Shown here: piece after piece, positions 47,257 through 58,149 of the stretch
Layout: each line of letters begins with the position of its first letter
How positions within the stretch are numbered: the stretch's first letter is position 1
Source: Kuschelorhynchus macadamiae
Taxonomy: Eukaryota; Arthropoda; Insecta; Coleoptera; Curculionidae
Assembly (NCBI GenBank): GCA_030620095.1
Contig: JAUTXW010003818.1
Coordinates: forward strand, 300,001-364,000
DNA: 64,000 nucleotides
Reading direction: 5' to 3'
The notes under the pieces: generated by a model
The model's database searches: none
Told to the model about the DNA's origin: nothing
What the model saw: the letters and a program-made list of their open reading frames with translations, nothing else
Position numbers and translations under genes: made by a program

Positions 47257-48450
47257 ATAGGGACATTAATATTATACTTTGTCAGGTCATCTTGGAAGGT
47301 AAGAATATATTTGTGACCTGCTTCCGTTTCAGGTAAGGGACCAACAATATCGAGAAAACATCTTTCAAAAGGTTTAGTCGCGGTTGAAGTTATGACCAGT
47401 GACATTTTTGTTTTTCGCGATAATTTGTTTTTTTGACAAGATTCACATTTTTTTATAAATCTTTTTACGTCTTTTTTCATGCCTCTCCAGGTATAAAATT
47501 GGGATAATTGTTTATATGTACCGGCAATTTTTTGATGACCGCCTAAAGGAGAGTTGTGGAATTCTTCTAATAAGGTTTCCTTTTCAGATTCAGAGGGTTT
47601 TATTAAATTATTATTGTAAATTGTCATATCTACATTAGAGTTTTTAAAAATATATCTTATCATGGGATAAATAATTTCCCATTTTACTAACGGGTTGTAA
47701 TGATATTTAATAAATGACAATTTAAGTTTTTTGTTACTTACAAGATTTTTTAACTTTAGTAGACAAGACCATATATTTTCATAATTTGTGTCATTTAACA
47801 TATTTTCATTATCATTGAGTAAAAATATATTACAGTCGTTGTTTTGGTACTGAGAGACGGAAGGTATTTTTAAATCGTTTTGAACGTTGTATGATGCAAG
47901 AAATTGTTTAATCTGATTATTTTGTTCCAAAATATTAAATTGCTCTTTGTTAAAAAATTTGGGAAAAAATAATATTATAGGATCTGAATTATTTATCTGA
48001 AATAAATTAGCGTTGTTTTCTTTTAATTTTGTGTTAATAACAATATGTGTTTGCAGATAATTTAAAAATTTTTGATAACCTGTTATCATATCAGCGTTTA
48101 CCGTTTTAATCATTCTACTTAAGGCATCAGCATTTGTATTTAACTTTCCGGCCTTATAAATAATTTCGAAATGGTATTCTTCCAATTTTAACCTAAATCT
48201 TGTAAGACGCGACCCAGGGTCTTTTATGTTAAATACATAAAGTAAAGGTTTATGATCCGTAACTATCTTAAAATTTGTTCCAAAAACATATGGTCGAAAA
48301 TGTCTAACTGCCCAAACAATTGCCGCTAATTCTTTCTCTGTCGTTGAGTAGTTTTGTTCGGCTTTATTAAGAGTTCTACTAGCATAAGCTATAGGTCGAT
48401 CATTATTAACTTTTCCTTGTGATAAAATTGCACCAATCGCATAATTACTT
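47257..48450 (-). pseudogene. pol: Pol: RNase H remainder and integrase N-terminal half
   Basis: After the 5-bp duplication the RNase H sequence continues in the new frame (YAIGAILSQGKV, then RPIAYASRTLN, then HFRPYVFGTNFKIVTDHKPL). It runs through LEEYHFEIIYKAGKLN and DALSRM into a linker. The integrase zinc-binding region (FHNSPLGGHQKIAG then CESCQKNK) and core start follow, with catalytic D in CFLDIVGPL and QDDLTKY. A length change in the T-run at 47250-47256 (plus-strand text) then shifts the frame again and ends it at 47184. Start codons inside it are incidental because the frame is open upstream. Confidence 0.85.
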
Positions 48451-50266
48451 GCGTCGCGTCGGTAGTTATAATGAATTCTTTTGAAAAATCTGAGTACTGT
48501 AGTACAGGAGGAGAAGTAATGTTATTTTTAAGCGTTTGAAATGAAATATCACAAGCATGGTCCCATTTAAATTCCGTATCTTTCTTGAGCAATTTGGTAA
48601 GAGGTTTTGAAATTTTCGCAAAATCCTTTATAAATTTTCGATAATATCCGACAAGCCCTAAAAATGATTTTACCTCTTTTTGATTTACTGGTTGAGGAAA
48701 CTGTAAAAAACATTCTACTTTTGAAGGATCAGGTTTGATGCCATAATCTGTTATAATGTGACCTAGATACAAATATTCTTTTCTTAAAAATTCACATTTT
48801 AATGGTTGAAGCTTTAAATTATGCTCCCGAAACCGCTCAAATACCTCAATTAACCTTTCATTATGTTCTTTTAAATTATTAGCATAAATTACGACATCAT
48901 CTAAATAAATAAAACATTTTATGCCACTAAGACCGCTTAAGACCGCATTCATTAACCTCTGAAAGGTTGCCGGAGCTCCTTTTAGGCCAAAAGGCATCCT
49001 ATTGTAAACAAAATGCCCCGTAGAAGTACTAAAAGCTGTCTTATTTTTATCATTTTCGTCCATTTGAACCTGATGAAATCCATTGGCTAAATCTAAAGTT
49101 GTAAAATAATGCGATTTTCCTAATTGGTCTAAAATATCTGTAATATTAGGTAATGGAAATGCATCCCCTGCAGTTATTTCATTAATTTTTCTAAAATCTA
49201 CGACCACGCGAAATTTAGGTAAACCTGATGAATCAATTTTTTTAGGAACTACTAATAAGGGACTATTCCAAGGACTGTAAGACGGAGAAATTATTCCATC
49301 CTTTAACATTGCATCGGTTTGTTCTTTTATAACCTCCCGATGTTGAAAAGGTAATCTATAGGGTTTAATATTAATAGGTCCCTTAGTAGGGTCTGTAGAA
49401 ATTTTATGTGTTATTGTGTTTGTACAAGAGAGTTTATCACCTTCTAAATAAAAAATATCGATAAAATTTTCACAAATTTCTAGAAGTGAGTTAGTTTCCT
49501 CGACATTTAATCCTTCTAAGTTGAGAGAATGTTTCAATTTTTCTAAACGTTCAAAGTAATTTATATTCGTGTTATTTTCAATATTATTATTATTATGACT
49601 AAGCTCTATAATGTCAAATTCACCTTTAGTGATAGGTTGTACGTTAACTCTGGGTAACGCAATTGTTAAGGGTTCATTAGATATATTTAAAATACTAATT
49701 AAACATTTATGATTATGTACTTTGGTCAAAAAAGAACCTATATAGAGATTTTCAGCAAGTTGTTTCGATTTTACGATACCTTCAGAACCTGAAACGTTGG
49801 CCAAAGCATAAGTTATCATTTCACATCTTGGGCTTATAGTCGTTAAAGTCTCTGAAAGCAAAATCTTAAAGCAATTGCCCTCAAAATAAACAGTTTCTTC
49901 TTCATAATTAATTTTAGTTTTATATTTTTGCAAAAAATCGCGGCCTAAAATTCCGTCATTTTTTATAGGAATGCTATCTGGTACGATATGAAAAGGATGA
50001 ATTAATATTTTATTATCTTTTAATTGGATTGTTACATTATATAGACCTTTCGTAAAAACCGGTTCTTTACTTATACCTTTTAGTTCAATAATACAGTTTT
50101 GATCTAGCTTTGAATAGTCTTGTAAAATCGAATCCTTTAATAAACAAACATCAGCCCCTGTATCTAACAAAATTTGCAATTCTGACTTTTTAGTGCCCAA
50201 TGAAGTTATTTCAATTATATCTAACTGTTTACAATTATTAGAGAATAATACTGACTTAGGAGACAT
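48389..50266 (-). pseudogene. pol: Pol: protease, reverse transcriptase, start of RNase H
   Basis: A 625-codon open frame. The aspartic protease motif LLDTGADV is at residues 33-40, followed by a GILGRDFLQ block near residue 105-115. The reverse transcriptase follows, with PYRLPFQHREVI, FRVVVDFRKIN, LDLANGFHQV, RMPFGLKGAPATFQ and the active site YLDD (residues 454-457, 48896-48907). The RT thumb and connection (SFLGLVGYYRKFI) follow. RNase H begins at FIITTDA, where a 5-bp tandem duplication at 48451-48460 shifts the frame and ends the product about 20 codons later. Protease and RT are otherwise uninterrupted, so these domains are recently lost if lost at all. Confidence 0.9.
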
Positions 50267-50366
50267 ATTATTTGAATTATTAATTATTATTGAGTTGGTT
50301 TGATTTTAATATGTTCTAGTGGATTCTTATTATTTGAACAGCTACTGTTTATACTGATTGAACTTT

Positions 50367-50958
50367 TTACGAAGCGCTTGACGGGCTGTTCACAACCAAG
50401 GCTTCGTTGTCGTTTCCCGAAAATTCTTGGACAGATGTAGTTGGTTGTGGAGGAGAAATACTAAGATTGTGTTGGAGGCTACTGGGGGGTAGAGACGTTA
50501 TAGTTTGTATTTGATGAGAATTATTGACAGGTTCATTATTATAGTTAGGACGGTATCGTCGCTGTTGTTGAGGTATCTCTGAAAGCATTTGAGGTCTGTT
50601 TGAACTACGGGGATTGGTATAATTTTGACGATAATTGTTCCCATTATAATTATTGTTAAAATTTCGTGAATTTGTATTTTGATTGTAATTATGATTATCG
50701 TTTCCCCTGTAAGAAAAATTACTTCTAGCATTAATAGGTTGTTTCCCGTTATAATTTTGCCTATTTGAAGAATTTGCGTTAAATGTTGTTGTGGACTGAA
50801 GCTTTGATAATTAGGATTATTAAAATTATTTCTTCCCATATTTTGTTCATATTGTATAAGTTGCCTACATTGAGAAGTTATATGATTATTTTTATGACAG
50901 AACATACACAAGAGTTTAGGATTTTGGTTATTAAAATTTCTATTTCCCTGACCCACAA
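50367..50958 (-). pseudogene. gag: Gag, nucleocapsid part (second frameshift)
   Basis: It follows the capsid part in a shifted frame. The zinc knuckle CMFCHKNNHITSQC (CX2CX4HX4C) lies near 50885-50930 and would bind RNA. Downstream the frame shifts again near 50780-50800. The low-complexity Asn/Gln/Arg-rich tail then continues to a stop at 50367 (for example QQQRRYRPNYNNEP near 50540). In total gag spans 51552-50367, about 395 codons, a normal length for this group, with two frame breaks. Confidence 0.8.
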
Positions 50959-50961
50959 AGC

Positions 50962-51552
50962 CTACATTTTTAAATTTGAATTTTTTGCTCTAACGTTGTT
51001 TTCGAGTTCCATTTCGATTGTTAATGATAATGCCCTGTCAAAATCTGTTGTGTTTTCAGCAATTACTCGAATTTGTATTTTTTCATCATTTAGCCCTTGT
51101 CTAAACGTGTTTACTAAAATTGACTCTAAATTTTCTATTAATACCTTAGCAGAATTATGTTCATAATTTAAATGACAAGTTTCTTTAAATTTATTATGCA
51201 GGTATCTTAATCTATCTCCATATTCTGTAACGGTTTCCCTAAAGTTTTGTTTTATATTCATTATTTGAGTTAAAAAATGAGAAGGCGGTCTTTTATCCGT
51301 AAACTGTTCTAAAAGAAAATCTCTAATTTCGTCCCAATTTAAAAATTCTTTATATTGTGTCACCTCTTGAGCTTTACCTTTTAATTTAGTACCAAAAATT
51401 AATTTAGCTAATTTATTTTTTTCATTTTCTTTCACAATATGCATTACTGCGTCACAGTTTTTTAGAAAAAATTGAAGAGAATTTCCATCGCCGTAGCCGT
51501 CAAATGAATTTATTAAATTTAATACATCAATTGCATCTTTTCCTTCAGCCAT
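50962..51552 (-). pseudogene. gag: Gag, capsid part (frameshifted)
   Basis: This 196-codon frame starts at the first ATG after a leader of about 415 bp. It has the capsid-like pattern of gypsy gag: LQFFLKNCDAVMHIV at the start, WDEIRDFLLEQF, RETVTEYGDRLRYL, and VNTFRQGLNDEKIQIRV. It would assemble the intracellular particle. It ends at a TAG at 50962, but the nucleocapsid (CCHC) sequence follows at once in another reading frame. A one-base length change near the A-run in the last codons is the simplest explanation. The break separates capsid from zinc knuckle, so a normal Gag cannot be made. Confidence 0.85.
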
Positions 51553-51967
51553 TTTTTTGTTTGTTAAAATTATAAAGATTAAATACTAATAAAAATTTTG
51601 GGTAAAAATTTAAATATAGATAAGTTATACGGTCGATTATTCAATTACTTTTTCAACACACAACGTATTTGCAGTACCTTTCACAAAATAAATATATCTA
51701 TATAATTTCAAAAATGCATAACATATAAAAAAAACAAATAGTGTCACCACAACAGGAAAATAAAAGAAAAAAACTTACAGCTTCATCCTTAGTTAGCTGG
51801 AACGTAAGGCGAATTTCCTTGTTTTCTTTCTTCTTCTCGAAACTTGTTGCGTACTGGGCGCTCCTCCAAGTCTGTTGAAACTTCCTGTCTTTGGTATACC
51901 GATGTGGTTTAACTGGTGTGATTGCTGCTGCGTTCTAGGCGCTCCTTCAGAAAACACGGGGTAGTAT

Positions 51968-51985
51968 ATCCCACCGCTGCCACCA
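51968..51985 (-). promoter_or_regulatory. Primer binding site, tRNA-Leu
   Basis: One base inside the 5' LTR the minus strand reads TGGTGGCAGCGGTGGGAT. This is complementary to a tRNA 3' end ATCCCACCGCTGCCACCA, which matches a conserved animal tRNA-Leu acceptor and T-arm as I remember it. It primes minus-strand cDNA synthesis. Confidence 0.85.
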
Positions 51986-51986
51986 A

Positions 51987-52670
51987 TGTTATGTTTTAAT
52001 ATTTTTATTACTCGCCGAATGCCACCACTGTTATGATTTAATAATTTTAGTATTTTGTATTAGTACTGGTAGTAAATGTAAACACTTCAACTTGTTTCAA
52101 ATCTCTCTATTATCTTTTGTACAAGAGGGACACTTCTTACTTCTAACAAATCTTTACTCTTACTGTGTCTACTGACTTAATTCTACTGACAATATAGTAC
52201 TGCCATAATGACTGACCTGCTCTATACTGACTACCTAGAACTTATTTTTATATGAATTCCCTAATTTGAGATGCAGTGGCGTATCTGTAAAATTGATTAA
52301 AAAAGGTGTCTATAAAAGTAATTTGGGGAGTATTTGCTACGCCACTGCTTACTGTACTACAATGGTTTCTTTTAATGTTTTTATAGCTGAACCTTCCCAA
52401 GCTTTATCGACATAGTGTAAATGAGTTTATGATAGGTTTTTTCGGGTATAATAATATTTGGGGCGGAAGAACGTACATAAAATAGAATTTGCAGTAGAAT
52501 TTAAAATACATATTGTTTACTTAGAATTTCCCTTGCAATAAACGACCATTAAAGCAGCTTTTGTCGGAAGGTTCCGCCGAAATATAATGTATGTCTAAAT
52601 ATTGCATTTACGTGTCAATACTTAAGACTATTCACAAATAAAATGACTATAAAATAATGGGGTCACAACA
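51987..52670 (-). repeat. 5' LTR (684 bp)
   Basis: On the minus strand the LTR begins TGTTGTGACCCC and ends ACATAACA (TG...CA). It lacks 27 bp present in the other LTR (45160-45190 region), probably by deletion after insertion. It contains a 74-bp hAT-like insert at 52274-52347. It should contain the element promoter, but I cannot point to a TATA or initiator with confidence. Confidence 0.95.
52274..52347. mobile_element. 74-bp hAT-type MITE in the 5' LTR
   Basis: Same sequence and relative position as 44812-44885. Because both LTRs are copied from one template during reverse transcription, the insert predates this retrotransposition and was carried along. Confidence 0.7.
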
Positions 52671-52674
52671 ACGT

Positions 52675-53092
52675 GCCTTATTTTTAAAAGTCTTGGTCTG
52701 GACTCTGCTTGTAGACTAGTATTAAAATTAACTCAATAAGTTTTTTGCATAGTCAGTTACGAAGTGTCCAAACGATGCTAAGTACTAAATTCAAATTTCT
52801 AAATAAACATAAAGTAACTCATTTCTATTTACATTACACAATCAAGAAATTAAGCAAATGAAAGTACTAAGAACTGCCCTAATAATAGTTACAATATTTA
52901 ATTGTCTTTATTGATAATTACTCATTTATGGCAGTAAGAGGCACTAGAAAAGCTATTAATTGCAGAGATCAATAATTTTAATTCCTAAAATGATTTAGTT
53001 AAGTTGACTACTTAATAAAATACATTTACTTATTTTCATTTCACTGTATCTATAAAGATAAATGTTGGCATGTTTCTCTAGTAAAAAAACCA
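52675..53092. other. Spacer
   Basis: AT-rich, nothing recognised. Confidence 0.4.
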
Positions 53093-53684
53093 AAGCTAAG
53101 TCCGCTACTCACTATTCGGGTCGACTCGTTCATTTGATTCGTCCATTCATTTGAATGAACGAATGTGCGAATCAAAGAATGGACGAATATTTCATCCACA
53201 CGATTTATCAATTTTTATTTAATACTTTCACATGGATTGCATGCATGTGTCTTCAATGTTTGAAAATACATATAAAACAAAAGATTTGATTCGGACGAAT
53301 GGTTCGTCGAGGTCAAAGACTACGAACGGATGAACTGGTACCCCCCCATTATGCGGACGAATGAACGAATGAATTAACGAATAGTAAGTAGCCGACTTTA
53401 ACCCGTCCATTCGTTCATTCGCCCGCATAGTGCGGAAAGTCCGGTTCATCCGTTCGATACGTTGCTCAGCGATTGCCTTTTGGGCGGATAATCAAGTAGG
53501 CTTTGACCTCGGCGAACCATTCGTCCGAATTTTGTGTATTTCCAAACATTGAAACGCATGAAATCCATGCGAAAGTATTAATTAAAAATTGATTAATACT
53601 AGGGATGAAATATTCGTTGATTTGCCCATTTGTTCATTCATATGAATATACGAATCGAACCAAGTATTGAGTAGCAGGCTTTAG
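53093..53684. repeat. Large imperfect palindrome (foldback element)
   Basis: The left half (53093-53394) and right half (about 53397-53684) are inverted copies over nearly their whole length, with marked divergence. Matched pairs include GGACGAATGGTTCGTCGAGG / GGACGAATGGTTCGCCGAGG and AATACTTTCACATGGATTGC / AATACTTTCGCATGGATTTC. The central AACGAATAGTAAGTAGCCGA is itself an inverted copy of the outer terminus AAGTCCGCTACTCACTATTCG. A complete element of about 300 bp therefore seems joined to an inverted second copy. No coding. Confidence 0.85.
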
Positions 53685-54683
53685 AAAGCATATTCTATAA
53701 AAAAATATTGCGAACCACACACAGAACCAAAAAATTGGCCTCATATCAGACTACAATCAGAACCGTAGCCTGTGCTTGAATTAAGGCTGGGCTGGGACAC
53801 ATATGGGTGGTGGCGGTAACGGTAGTGGGGTTCGCGTTCAAATGATGCATGTAATCTCACATATTATTTGGCTTGTCAGCTTACTGCTGTTTAAGCGCTA
53901 CCGACGTATAATTTGCATACATGGAAAAGGAATTGAAAAGTGAATTGCCCTTGTGAAAAAATACATTATAAAAATACTCATATTAAGTAAATTTAAATAT
54001 TTAAATAAATAAAGGTACGTATGATTTTGTTGAAACTTAGAGCGGTAAAAGTATTTTCATATCTCCAGTTAACAGGGACGTTGCAAAAGCAACTGATATG
54101 TTTTTGCCTCTAAAACAAGGAAAAAAGTTTCGTCATTCTAATTTCGCATTTTTACATTTTACTTCATCGTATTTTTAAATGTTCTGTTATAATACGTTTA
54201 GCTATACGGGCCAACTCATTTTACTATGTTGAACAGTATCGAGACTGTCCCTATGTGTTTTACATACAATTTTATTACAAACGCATATTTTTAGAAATAG
54301 GAGATAATAAAATTAAGATATGCACGTTATATTTTGTGTAGACTTCCATCTCTCTGTAGAATATATTTTTGATATGTTTTTTATAATCATACACCAAATG
54401 ATTACAGAAACTAAAAGCTCTAATCCCAGAGTTTCAGTTTCCGTTGTAAATATTGCTCTTTTTAATACGTCATGTAATATTTAATATATCTCAGACTCCT
54501 ATATATTGTCTGCGCCATAAGCAGAAAAATAAATCCGGAATCGGAATAGCGCCTATAATCTAAACATAATAAAATTATACTAACAGGCTCGCAACATGAC
54601 ACGACCGAGTTAAGCTGTTTGAACACTTGTATCTTAACGCATTACACCCTTAACAACGGTTATTTTGCTATCTTATTTTCCAG
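53685..54683. other. Spacer
   Basis: No gene or repeat boundary recognised. The segment after 54500 is less repetitive and leads into the possible exon below. Confidence 0.35.
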
Positions 54684-54719
54684 AATGCGGACGACAACAA
54701 ATGAAACTAATGCCAACGA
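54684..54719 (+). CDS. Possible 36-nt microexon of an unknown host gene
   Basis: A branch-point-like CTTAAC (54649-54654), a pyrimidine-rich stretch and the acceptor TATCTTATTTTCCAG (ending 54683) precede a 36-nt segment. It is followed by a strong donor GTAAGTGATG (54720-54729). The length is exactly 12 codons. Two of three frames are open (one reads MRTTTNETNANE in full codons, with a split codon at each edge). No neighbouring exon is visible, so it would be a cassette exon in a large intron. A chance match is quite possible. Confidence 0.25.
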
Positions 54720-55399
54720 GTAAGTGATGTTAATACACCTTTAAAAAGCAACCAAAACAAAACCATCCGATCCCGCACATTATCAAGTCTTGAACCACAA
54801 TTTAGTAATCCTAGCCTGAGCGCGAATCGACCTTGGACGTTCAACTATTCGTGTTTTGGTGACGTAACAAAAATTTTCTGTAAGCCGAGAATTCAGACCG
54901 TGAGCAATGTTGCCAGACGACTTGTCTAAATTTCATTTCGCTTAATGACTTCATTAGGGCAATAAGTGCTTTGATGGGCTTACTTTTACTTATCTCCCTG
55001 CATTTTTTTTTGTTGCGTTAGCCAAATATTTCAAGTAGCCTGATCATTAAAAGAAAACTGCAGCTAAGTAAAAAAATCCAAAATTATTTTAAAAAATAAT
55101 ATTATTTTTACAGGTAAGGGGTAGAATCAAAATTACAAAAATGTCCTTTTTAACACCTTTCTTTATGATTATGAATATTTGATTCGTAAGCTTTCATCTC
55201 TTGCCAGGAAAAGTAAAAACTTGTGAAAACAATTTTTAACTTTTATTGAATTTTACAACAGTTTCCACATGAAGTGACTATAGTTTTTCTTTCGAATTTG
55301 TTTGATAATATATAGGTTAGAGATATTATGATTGATCCACATTTTTTATTAATTTTCAATGTTCTTTTCTAGCGTATTTTAACGTCTCCTTTCCGTAAA
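54720..55399. other. Spacer
   Basis: 54750-54970 has mixed composition without recognisable repeats. The remainder is AT-rich. Confidence 0.35.
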
Positions 55400-55560
55400 G
55401 GAAGTAATCAATCTGGAAGGGACGGGTTCAGAACCACGGTCCGCGGTCACGATTGATCCTCCCGGCCCACACCCCACCTTCGATCTCTCAACACTTAGGT
55501 TACGGTATAGCCTTATCAACTAAGCTACCAACTGACAATCTGCATCAACAACCCCTATCC
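55400..55560 (-). repeat. tRNA-like SINE head (minus strand)
   Basis: On the minus strand GGTAGCTTAGTTGATAAGGC (around 55510-55529) resembles a pol III A box. About 25 nt further GAGAGATCGAAGGTGGG (55473-55489) resembles a weak B box. The whole does not form a good tRNA cloverleaf. Call is tentative. Confidence 0.35.
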
Positions 55561-55711
55561 ACCCACATTCGGCATCAATCAGCGTGAGTGGGGTGGCGCA
55601 TGAAATAGATACATTTTACATCTGCCTGTGTTGGATTTTATTACCACTCATATTGGCTGCAGATTTGAAAAATCGTGCACCAACCTAGAATTCAAATCCA
55701 GGACTGCCAGT

Positions 55712-55938
55712 CCGTCAAATGGGCCTCTTCCTGCTGATTATAAATATACTAGGTCTGATGCCTTTATCTCTAAACATGCCCGAGAAATTTGAGACGGAAA
55801 TGCTCTATTACATAGTGGAGTCGATGGGAATACATTGCCTCTTATTTCTCGTTTTTCTCAAATTTCTCGGGTATTTTTAGAGATAAAGGTATCAAACCGA
55901 GTATATTTATAATCAGCAAAAAGAAACCCATTTTACGG
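55712..55938. repeat. Hairpin-family element, clearest copy
   Basis: The left arm (55712-55794) and the reverse complement of the right arm (55857-55938) align over about 83 bp. Both read CTGATTATAAATATACT then CCTTTATCTCTAAA and CCCGAGAAATTTGAGA. The loop is about 62 bp. A mariner-like end, TACGGGGTGTTCCATTT, follows at 55944, as at the related elements near 41155 and 42734. Confidence 0.85.
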
Positions 55939-56360
55939 ACATATACGGGGTGTTCCATTTAAAATAACAAAGTTGATGCTCATTTCGATAATTTCCGATG
56001 TTCACTTGTTTTTTTTCTGGTAACGATTTCTGACGGTTCAGGACAAACCCTACAACTTTTGTATTTAATGTTGCTCTTTGCCTCTTTGAGTACACGTGGT
56101 AGACGCTGTCTAAATAGACGGAAAAGCGCCTTACACTAGAGCTGTAAAGTATAAGTAGAAGAATACAAAAATAATGTCAACAATTAATATTTTTATGCTA
56201 TAACTATATTTATGTTTATAATATATTCATATTGATGGGTTGGTGGTTGCGCGCTCCATCAGTAATACGCTAAAATCACCTCTCAAATAGATGACGATAA
56301 ACTGTAGGTCCCATATACCTGTGTAAATTACAGCTAAGACACACAGCACAGATATATGCG

Positions 56361-56411
56361 AGAGGTAGGCCGATATCCAGCAGTGGATGAAAAGGCTGTT
56401 GATGTTGATTC
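56361..56411 (+). repeat. RTE/SINE-type 3' end
   Basis: GGCCGATATCCAGCAGTGGA followed by TGAAAAGGCTGTTGATGTTG has the 'CCCAGCAGTGG...GGCTGATGATG' form typical of the 3' tail of insect RTE LINEs and the SINEs that use them. The upstream body could not be followed. Confidence 0.6.
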
Positions 56412-58149
56412 ATAAATTTTCAGCAAGCGCAAAGTACTATGCCACTATTAAAAATGTATTTTTATCTTAATAATAAAATAAATGGGCCATATAATTTGTG
56501 TAACAACAGTGAAAAACAAAAATTGACGATTTTTCTCAAACTCTAATTTTTACTGTCACTTGATCACTGCTGTAAAAAAATAAAAATTGTTATTTTGAAG
56601 TGAAATTGAGTTTTTAAAATATGGTTTATTTTATAAATAAAGAGAAAGGTAAACATTTACAAATGAAAAAAATTGACTTCAGATTCGTAATCAGTGCCGT
56701 AAAATCTACCTGTAGCTATGCCAAAAATCTTCAAAATCCGCGATGGTAGGTGATAATAAAAAAAATAACCAAACTCGTTTATTTGGGGAAGGTCGCATAC
56801 ATATTTACAATGCTCTCCAAACGTTGTGTTAAAATTAATCAAATCTACATATTAAACCAACACTGAGCCTGAACGAAACCGCCAAAAAAATTAAAGAAAG
56901 AAAAGTTAGATTTTTTTTCTAATTCTTTTTTTGGCCCTGTACTTTTAAAGTCCAACGCCCTGAAGTTAGATATACTGGGATAAAAGAATATATTTAACAA
57001 TCTTGTTAAAACATATTCTTGTTAATTTTAACAATGAGGTCACAATATTATAAAAAGTTATAAACACTGATAGATATGTCTACTATTTTTTAATTTAACA
57101 ACATTGATAAATTATCAATGTGACGCCATAGTAAGGAAGTTAAATTACTTAACTGCATTAAGCCGAGCACATATAGGTCCTTTTTTTAAGGAAAGATGCT
57201 TACACTAAAACCGACGTGTGTTTAGAAGCTAGTACTATTGATTTAGCTTTTAGATTAAGGCCATTAGAATATTATACAATAAAATACTAAATATATCTTT
57301 TATCAAAAAAGTTGAAGAAATATGATATTTAGACTTTTAATCGAAACCATCATTTAACTGTTCAAGATCCTAACATACATAGTTGACAACAAAAATAAAC
57401 CGTTTTTTTTTTTAAATAATCAGTCGTTACGACACCGGGGAGAAATATTTAATTCATGTAGTGAAAATACTAAATTAAAAAAATAACTTCTTGACGTACC
57501 GAACCCGTATTTGGACGTTGGCGTTGGCTTGTGAGTGCCTTAAAACTTGTCTTGTCTGTATTATACAGACGACACTAGACCAATATACTAGGAGTGTGTT
57601 GAGTAAGAAGCCTTGTTACTGTTCGTAGTCGACCCCAAGTCTACGAATAGAGTGTCGTTATTTTTTTATACCGCTGACTAAACGCACCTAGAAAAGCTAC
57701 CGGACCAGGCATAACGAGCACTGAATAAGGCAATATAACAAATAATAAGAAACAAGTATTTGCTATAGTAATTAATAACGAAAACAATTTATTCAATATT
57801 TATACTCTAGAAAATAACTAACCAGAACCCCAAGCGTTTACAACACGTGGTCCTTCTTCGTTTAACAATGTTTAAGTGGCAAGAAACAACTGATTCAAAA
57901 TTTTCGACAACTTTGAACTTTATGTAGGGGTCTCTAAAGTTTGTGGGGAAAGTTTTCTGCTTATAATTATATTGAAAGAGCGAAAACAATAATAATTAGT
58001 GTAGCAAGATTCTAAAAACTTCAATGTCACCTTTTGCGATGAAAATATCCTATGAAATAAAGGTGGGAAACTTTTTAAACTAAACACTAAATAATTTTGC
58101 ACACCATTAAGCATCTCACCTATACTTTAAACCTCACATCTAATTTCCA
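56412..58149. other. Spacer
   Basis: AT-rich. Short palindromes (GTCTGTATTATACAGAC at about 57554; TTCGTAGTC...CTACGAA at about 57619-57645) have no clear meaning. No gene is recognised. Confidence 0.4.

Larger units (their letters stand above)
44525..52670 (-). mobile_element. Ty3/gypsy LTR retrotransposon, errantivirus type
   Basis: This 8146-bp element lies on the minus strand between direct ACGT target-site duplications (44521-44524 and 52671-52674). In minus-strand order it has: 5' LTR (52670-51987), tRNA-Leu primer site, leader, gag (51552-50367), pol with protease, reverse transcriptase, RNase H and integrase (50266-46541), a shortened env-like gene (46370-45525), polypurine tract and 3' LTR (45235-44525). 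Such elements copy themselves through RNA and cDNA, and members with env can behave as insect endogenous retroviruses. This copy is inactive: gag, pol and env all carry stops or frameshifts. The LTRs differ at about 7 positions plus a 27-bp deletion, so the insertion is fairly young. Confidence 0.95.

Noticed and set aside
50783..51166. 127-codon plus-strand open frame inside the gypsy element
   Set aside because: Antisense of gag.
53100..53460. CRISPR-like or satellite array from repeated CGAATGAACGAATG words
   Set aside because: The repetition comes from short GAATGAAC words within a palindrome. There are no regular spacers.
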